A stretch of 64,000 bases of DNA from assembly GCF_965363235.1 (NCBI RefSeq), contig NC_134841.1, positions 32,021,440 to 32,085,439 of the forward strand. Direction: 5' to 3'. Below, piece by piece: positions 58,701 through 64,000 of this stretch. Position numbers and translations under genes: made by a program. The stretch is from Mytilus galloprovincialis (Eukaryota; Mollusca; Bivalvia; Mytilida; Mytilidae). How positions within the stretch are numbered: the first letter of the stretch is position 1; each line of letters opens with the position of its first letter. The notes under the pieces are model-generated. The model had not been told where the DNA came from. It searched no databases and saw only the letters and a program-made list of their open reading frames with translations.

Positions 58701-61700
58701 GTGGAAGGAAAATATCACATCTATTTTTCATCGACGGACTTCTCCGCTTCAAGAAATCTTGTGAAAGAATGAATGAATACTTTATTCTCTTAAAACAATT
58801 GTTACAGAGAACATATACATATTAACAATGTACAAACTTATATAGCATGTGTGAATTACATATACATATATAAAGTGATACTAAGAAGTTCTAACCTGGA
58901 GGAACGACCTTCTCTTGGACGTTCTTTATAAGTTTACATAGTTTTTCTAATACAATTACATTGTTGGAAGCAAATAGCTGTTCAAACTTATAAATGTTAA
59001 CATTTTCGTGACAAAAAGGGGGAAGCAGATTTATTCTTTCCTTGATAAAGTAGCTACATGTCATTATATAGTGGTATTCATCACCGATATCCATAGAGTC
59101 ACATAGAGAGCACACTCTTTCGCTTCTTGGTAAATTACGCCATCTGCCGGTCTCGACTGGTAATCGGTGACTACCACATCTAAATTTACAAAGGATGTAC
59201 ATATAATAGGGTGATAACTCTGAGATATAATTTTCAAAACAAAAATGTGTTTTAAATAATCTATAGCACAATGCCTTAGGAGATTTGGACATTTCTGAAT
59301 ACCAAAATTGTATAAATTGATCCTTCAGTTTCTGTTCAATACACTTTGAAATCCATAATGACGAAAAAACAGTTTGGTTTTGCCAAACATTTGACATACC
59401 ACAATCATTTAAAATATTCTTTATAAACTTTAACCACTTAGATTCATAACCATAATCTGTGTAGTAAACATGTAACAATTTATATAATAAGGATGAACAT
59501 TTTGTTTCATTTCCTTTAACAAGTCTACACCAGAAATTTATCATACGTATCTTTATTTGTATCGATAAAGGAGAGAGTTGATGTTTTTCCTTAATGAATT
59601 TTAAAAAAAATATATAATTGACTTCTCGTTTCAAGGTTACAACATTTAAGAAGTGCATTTTTTTTTTTTGGTACATAGTTGCGTATGATATTAAATTTAT
59701 ATTTTAAGTTGTTGGTTTATACTATAGAGTTTGTTTAAAACATTTCAAACTCTTTTTGGACAAGAAAACAACATACCTTGTCCCTCCGTCGTAGTGTCCT
59801 TCCCCCGTTCCTGAAAATGACCTTTTGGTTTCTTACAAGAAGCTGATAAAATTGTGTTGATTTTTTTTTATACTCTGCCATTGCTATATTTTGTTTAGTT
59901 TTCATCGGGTCAATATTTTTTTCTCTATGTTCAATTCCGGTATATAGTTTTGGATATAGAATAAAAAAGAAAAATGTGCCAAAGAGACAACAACCCGACC
60001 ATAGAGCAGACAACAGCAAAAGTTCAACAACTGGTCTTCAATTCAGCGAGAAATTCCCCAACCCGGGGGTGTCCTTCAGCTAGCCCCTTAACAAATATAT
60101 ATACTAGTTCAGTGATAATGAACGACATACTGAACTCCAATTTGTACACAAGAAACTAAAATTAAAAATCATACAAGACCAGAGGCTCCTGACTGAGGAC
60201 AGGCGCAAAAATGCAGAAAACTTAATCGAGTGATTGGTGAATACAGAATTGAAGTGGAACATCAAATTGGTGAATTGAAAAGTATTGAGGACATTATGGA
60301 GGCACTCAAGGCCAAAACTGACAGACATTGTGGAAACATGTGCTGCCCTTGTCAACAGACATAAAACATTGTTTGATTAAATATTTACTAAAATAAAACA
60401 TGCTTTGTCCTTTTCATTTTTCCAAATTTCAACAGGACAGCTAAAAGCTCAACGTCTTAAAACATGAAATGTGACTTAGATAAATTAAAAAATCCATGTC
60501 ATTTGGACTCTGTAGGAAAGTTGTATCATTGTCAATGAAAGCAATAAAATCAATAATGATCTCCCTGTTTTAATTTTTGAGACGACCCCTCACATTTTAC
60601 CTGTCGTAGTCGTTCTCAACTGTAGGTATCGAGAGATATTGAAAAGGTCTAATAGTATATGAATACGTAGGTGTGATATATGAATGCCAATGAAACAGCT
60701 CTCCGGCAGTAACCAAATGACGTACTTTCAGAATGATCAACAACCATACCACAGCGTTATAAAAGACTGAGTTTTACTGGGCGTATTGTTGTGCGTTTGT
60801 TTTTCTACATTGTCTAGAGGTATAGGGGGAGGATTGTGTTGTGCGTTTGTTTTTCTACATTGGCTTGAGGTAATGGGGAGGGTTGAGATCTCAAAAAACA
60901 TGTTTAACCCCGCCGCAATTTTGCGCCTGTCCCAAGTCAAGAGCCTCTGGCCTTTGTTAGTTTGGTATGATTTTTAATTTTAGTTTCATGTGTATAATTC
61001 GGAGTTGAGTATGACGTCCATTATCACTGAACTAGTATGCATATTTGTTTAGGGGATAGCTGAAGGACGACTCCGGTGCGAGAGTTTCTCGCTACATTGA
61101 AGACCCATTGGTGGCCTTCAGCTGTTTTCTGCTCTTTGGTCGGGTTGTTGTCGCTTTGACACATTTCCTATTCCCATTCTCAATTTTATATTAAGCTGTG
61201 ATAGCAATAAATTCTATTGGATTCAATTGGAAAATACTGCATGTAATGTTAAATTATGTGATTGATTGATTGGTTGATTGATTTTTTGAAGTTTTTACCA
61301 TAAAAACGTTCTCTTTATCTACTAGTATAATTTAATTTCCGACAAAAAAGTACAAAAAAAAACTAGTAAACGTCACCATTCCAGGACAATAACTGCTAAA
61401 ACGGTTAGTTGTTGACTTCAGTCAATTAAAAAAGACATGCTGAATAATGAAAATTTTATCCAGGAACAGTAACGTTTTGGCTGGTTTTTTTATATATATA
61501 AATCATATAAGACAACTCTTATTCTGCTGATCTTTGTTATCCAATAGATGCTTTAGTGTTTGGCATATCAACCATCATAATATTATTCCTTTGTTCTATT
61601 TTTAGCACATGTTTATTGATGAATCAACACCTTCGGATACAATTTGTTAAACAGATTCCCGATGAAAAATTCGGGTACAATTTGAAAACTTTCGGTCAAG

Positions 61701-63862
61701 TTGTTTCAGAGGAGAAGATTAAAAAACAAACCTATAGGCAAAATCTTGATTTAATGTCAAAAACATACCTCCCAAGTCAATAACCATATACTTTTGTCCT
61801 ATTTCTGTCACAGTAAATCCTTCAGTGGCACCCTTCAACTTCTCTGTAGGTAGGTACTGACAATGTATAGAGGCAGCTTCAGGCTCAAGGGCAATAAAAA
61901 GCTTTTTATGGTCAATGCCTGCCTGTTGATACAAAACTAATTTATCAGTAAGTTATTTGCTGTCTGCTATGATGAAAAATGCAATTAAACGTTAAACGTT
62001 TTTTCGATTGTCCAATTATCAACCTTCAAAATGACCGGACGTTCCGGAAACATTTGTATTATAGAAAGATATTTTCCAGGTTGTCTTTTGTTATTGGTTG
62101 GAGTTGACAATGTCATATTGGTAATTTAGCAATTTTCATGTGTTGTTGCAACAATAATATCAAATAATTTCTGTCATGCTTTATCATTTCAAACCCGGTC
62201 TTTTTCGTTGTTTAAGATACCTTTTAGCATGATAAGCCGTAATGATCATTTCAGTTGACATTCATATAATAATTTTGCAAACGAGATATGATCAGGATGA
62301 GAGGCAACTGAAATTAAATTAGTATTCAGGATGAGGGCATTTAAATGGTTTATAAAGATTAGCCCTGCTTTGTACTGAACCGGAAATTTAAAAGTTGGGG
62401 TTAATATGAATGATGAAAAACTTTTCAAAACTGGTCATGAATTTTAAAACGTACTCACTATGATCTTTTAGATTTACCGAAAAAGATAAATTGTATTTAT
62501 ATCTGAATGGCAAAGTTTAACTTAAAACGACGTTTTTATAATAGAAATTTCTTAATTTTATCCTGTTTTCTCAAATTTGTCAACAGCTTTTTCGTGTGCA
62601 GTGAATTGAACTATGACACATCGTTAGAAGTCCAACAAAAAGAAAATTGTGATGGAAGTTAAGTGAAGAAAAAGAAAACGCCAAAAAAAAATAAGTATAA
62701 ACCAATTCAGAGAGAGAACAATTTTAGTACTAGTATCACTAATGAACTGGAAAGCAATGTAAATATTAAAAATCACTTCGCTCTTTTATATTATAAGTAT
62801 TTACTCTCAAGTTGTATATCGTGTTCATGCATTGCGATTCGTGCTCGAGAATACAAATTGATAAACCGACATTTGCTTTCAGATTTGCCTTAATTCAAAA
62901 ATCAGACCCTTCCATATTTAATTTATCTTATTACTGGTGTATCGATACTTTAAGAACAATTCATTCATATAATTTCTTTATTTTAAAACAAATTGACTCA
63001 TTTATAGATATATTAATTGTGATTAGTTATTTTTATTTTTACTTCTTCAATGTTTCATGAATGGACAAATACAAAGGAATTATTTTCTCTCTCATTAATG
63101 ATACCACAATCAACTGCCAAGTAGCCTGGTATCTATGATGTGTATTACCTTTTCAGCGCTTTTTCTCATGAACTGCTTAGCGCTATCAGGCCAAATAGCT
63201 GGAACTGTTAGTACCCACTTAATCTCATGTGGTTTGACGCCAGTCCCCTCTGTTTCCAACAATTTCAACAAATGGTCTTTTAGTGCTTTAATAGATTGGC
63301 CAAACACATCTATTGCCATTAAACTTTTACCAGTTATGTCTTCAAGTCTCATATCTTCACTTAAATCCTAATTTATTTCAAAAACAAAATTTTAATATTT
63401 TCAATTTCAAACCCATTGTGACATTTAATATTTAACTGTAAAAATATTCATGCATAACTTGATACACTTTTCAAATAGTATTTGCATTGCAGTAATAAAT
63501 TAATAAAAAAAAGTCTTTATGTATTTGAAAGTCATTAAAATGTGTAACAGTCTAAGTACCTTAGCCTGATATAATTTCATTTTAAATCTTGTGAAATAAT
63601 AGTGATCGTTGTGTCTCTCATCCAGTACCAGTTCTGCATAATCGTTCTCTGCTTCAAATCCGAAGGAAACCAGTTCCTTTTTCTCGTTTAGGAGTAGACA
63701 TGTTGGTGTTTTAAGAGAAAGAAGCTGTCTTCCTCCAGCGTTCCAAGCTTGATTAGCATGAATCTTCAGTGGATCTAGTTTAAAGTTGGCTATTGTTGAA
63801 AAGGCATATCCAGAATATGTTGTACCAAAGTCTATAGCTGCTACTAGTAGATGGTCAGACAT
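54719..63862 (-). CDS. Hsp70-superfamily protein, HSPA12A/B-like (4 coding exons)
   Basis: The coding exons are 63862-63560, 63367-63149, 61922-61769 and 55773-54719, giving 576 residues. Motifs of the actin/Hsp70 ATPase fold are in order: phosphate-1 IDFGTTYSG (residues 10-18), LIALEPEAASI-like FIALEPEAASI (~183-193), phosphate-2 DLGGGTADITV (223-233, split by intron 3) and the adenosine motif LLLLVGGFAECPLIQ (~385-399). The EPEAASI block and GGxxECPL are diagnostic of HSPA12 rather than canonical Hsp70. There is no EEVD tail and no canonical substrate-binding domain. HSPA12 proteins are cytosolic, atypical chaperone-family ATPases; many divergent copies exist in bivalves, where they are linked to stress and immune responses. 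The specific substrate is unknown. Length is slightly below vertebrate HSPA12A/B (~680). Confidence 0.92.
56293..56520 (+). repeat. Mussel dispersed repeat end (GTACCAAGTCAGGAATATGG)
   Basis: Contains GTACCAAGTCAGGAATATGG, CAGTTGTTATC and GAACAGCGATATACTACTGT, a combination I recognise as the end of an abundant mussel element. The first 30 bases match the 48522 copy. Class unresolved. Confidence 0.55.
56640..57145. mobile_element. TTAA-flanked MITE, copy 2, with internal tandem duplication
   Basis: Ends GGATGTACTTAGGTAAGG and CCTCACCTAAGTACACCC, flanked by TTAA (56636-56639 and 57146-57149). It lies in the opposite orientation to copy 1 at 26422. A ~113-bp internal block (AGGTCATGGACCTC to TATTATTGGGTCTC) is present twice, which makes this copy 506 bp rather than 410. 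Confidence 0.85.
58345..58372. repeat. Microsatellite (AAAT)n then (AT)n
   Basis: About five AAAT units followed by ATATATATAT. Confidence 0.8.
58762..59690 (-). mobile_element. 5'-truncated LINE (non-LTR retrotransposon) 3' end
   Basis: A 261-codon frame (59676-58891) encodes the C-terminal part of a LINE ORF2, after the reverse-transcriptase core. Its tail has the typical zinc-knuckle-like pattern RVCSLCDSMDIGDEYHYIMTC (CxxC...HxxxxC), preceded by FRCGSHRLPVETGRW. The 3' UTR ends AATAAAGTATTCATTCATTC, a short repeated tail of the kind seen in several LINE clades. The RT and endonuclease regions are absent, so it is a dead-on-arrival insertion. Clade not determined. It lies in the same orientation as the host gene. 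Confidence 0.75.
59971..60215 (+). repeat. Mussel repeat C, copy 3
   Basis: Contains CAAAGAGACAACAACCCGAC, GGTCTTCAATTCAGCGAGAA and GTTCAGTGATAATGAACGAC, then CTCCTGACTGAGGACAGGCG. Confidence 0.7.
60665..60775 (+). repeat. Degenerate fragment of mussel repeat B
   Basis: ATGCCAATGAAACAGCTCTC and CAACAACCATACCACAGCG correspond to the start of repeat B with many changes. Confidence 0.4.
60898..61195 (-). repeat. Mussel repeat C, inverted copy
   Basis: The reverse complement contains AAAGCGACAACAACCCGACC, GGTCTTCAATGTAGCGAGAA and GTTCAGTGATAATGGACGTC. It is in inverted orientation to the copy at 59971, so the two could fold back in the intron transcript. Confidence 0.7.
61769..61922 (-). CDS. 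HSPA12-like gene, coding exon 3 (154 nt)
   Basis: Acceptor TTTTGTATCAACAG at 61923 and donor TTGGGAG|GTATGT at 61768. Encodes AGIDHKKLFIALEPEAASIH... to VIDLG, ending one base into a codon so that GG(G)T is rebuilt by splicing to exon 4. Confidence 0.9.
61923..63148 (-). other. Intron 2 of the HSPA12-like gene
   Basis: Plain AT-rich intron bounded by GAAAAG|GTAATA and CAACAG. No repeat recognised. Confidence 0.8.
63149..63367 (-). CDS. HSPA12-like gene, coding exon 2 (219 nt)
   Basis: Acceptor AATAAATTAG at 63368 and donor GCTGAAAAG|GTAATA at 63148. Encodes 73 residues (DLSEDMRLEDITGKSLMAID... VLTVPAIWPDSAKQFMRKSAEK) in phase 0. The VPAIW block is a conserved Hsp70-family strand. Confidence 0.92.
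63560..63862 (-). CDS. HSPA12-like gene, first coding exon
   Basis: Encodes MSDHLLVAAIDFGTTYSGYAFS... to KMKLYQAK (101 residues). I chose the ATG at 63862 because it precedes the nucleotide-binding motif by nine residues and lies just inside an acceptor (TTTAATTTCAG at 63871). The exon therefore starts at 63870, and the frame upstream of it is intronic. The donor is GCTAAG|GTACTT at 63559. The leader exon and promoter are beyond the window. Confidence 0.9.
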
Positions 63863-63916
63863 GATAACTGCTGAAATTAAATGACACATATTTGCTTCCC
63901 CTGACTATAAAAATAA

Positions 63917-64000
63917 CAAGAGGCTCTCAAGAGCCTGAATCGCTCACCTTAAATTTTTTGCTTAAATCTTCCATCAATGATTATTTTGGGTTTTCAATTT
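63917..64000 (-). mobile_element. Pearl/Helentron-like element, copy 3, cut by the window edge
   Basis: The hairpin terminus AGAGGCTCTCAAGAGCCT followed by GAATCGCTCACCTT matches the ends of the copies at 9367 and 47047, with CTTG in place of CTAG and T next to it. It lies in the leader intron of the HSPA12-like gene. Confidence 0.6.

Larger units (their letters stand above)
55774..61768 (-). other. Intron 3 of the HSPA12-like gene (6 kb), repeat-rich
   Basis: Donor TTGGGAG|GTATGT (61768) and acceptor TTTAG (55774). It holds a mussel repeat (56293-56520), a TTAA MITE (56640-57145), a LINE 3' end (58762-59690) and repeats C and B (59971-61195). The stretches 57150-58560 and 61200-61768 show nothing else. 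Confidence 0.85.

Noticed and set aside
58891-59676. 261-codon frame considered as a host gene
   Set aside because: The C-terminal CxxC...HxxxxC pattern and the ATTC-rich 3' tail mark it as the truncated end of a LINE within an intron.
59735-60019. 94-codon minus-strand frame
   Set aside because: It overlaps repeat C, has no recognisable domain and no splice support.
1-64000. Search for LTR-flanked elements, Polintons, tRNA and rRNA genes
   Set aside because: No long direct terminal repeats with matching internal frames, no capsid or integrase frames, and no tRNA box pattern or rRNA segment were recognised by eye.

Overview
The window is AT-rich, intron-rich eukaryotic DNA that looks like a bivalve mollusc, most likely a mussel (Mytilus-type). 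Two spliced genes, both on the minus strand, account for all the protein-coding sequence I can support. The rest is introns and a roughly 32 kb intergenic tract packed with non-autonomous transposons. The mussel assignment rests on several dispersed repeat families that I recognise from mussel sequence (for example ATGATTGCCAATGAGACAAC and AAAGAGACAACAACCCGACC types) and on an HSPA12-type Hsp70 gene, a family known to be expanded in bivalves. I could not run a search to confirm it.

Gene 1 (3717-20741, minus) is a large C2H2 zinc-finger protein of about 1793 residues in four coding exons. Its N-terminal half is acidic and disordered, and about 18 irregularly spaced fingers lie at residues ~930-1755. 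The first finger pair closely resembles the ZNF592/ZNF532/ZNF687 family. Its introns hold a 47-bp tandem array that copies the exon 1 splice donor, a 7.2 kb terminal-inverted-repeat element inserted 18 bp from the exon 2 donor, and a Pearl/Helentron-like element.

Gene 2 (54719-63862, minus) is an Hsp70-superfamily gene of the HSPA12 type, 576 residues in four coding exons with all junctions resolved. Its first (5' leader) exon lies beyond the window. The 6 kb intron 3 carries a truncated LINE, a TTAA-flanked MITE and several mussel repeats.

Between the genes (about 21-54.5 kb) I find no host gene. The tract contains TA-flanked MITEs, a 599-bp element with a 7-bp target duplication, a nest at 26.4-31.6 kb (one 4.7 kb TIR element holding three others), clusters of CCGTACGCGTACGG palindromes at 40.1, 41.5 and 44.6 kb, and a second nest at 41.3-52.7 kb in which a mussel repeat has been split by successive insertions.

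The most unusual observations are: (i) seven tandem copies of a 5' splice site next to the real one; (ii) two unrelated large, apparently non-coding TIR elements, each filled with its own regularly repeated short palindrome (TGACYT-N4-ARGTCA in one, TGTCTTGTCCGTAGACA at about 174-bp spacing in the other); (iii) the CpG-rich palindrome clusters. No LTR retrovirus, Polinton, CRISPR array, tRNA or rRNA was recognised.
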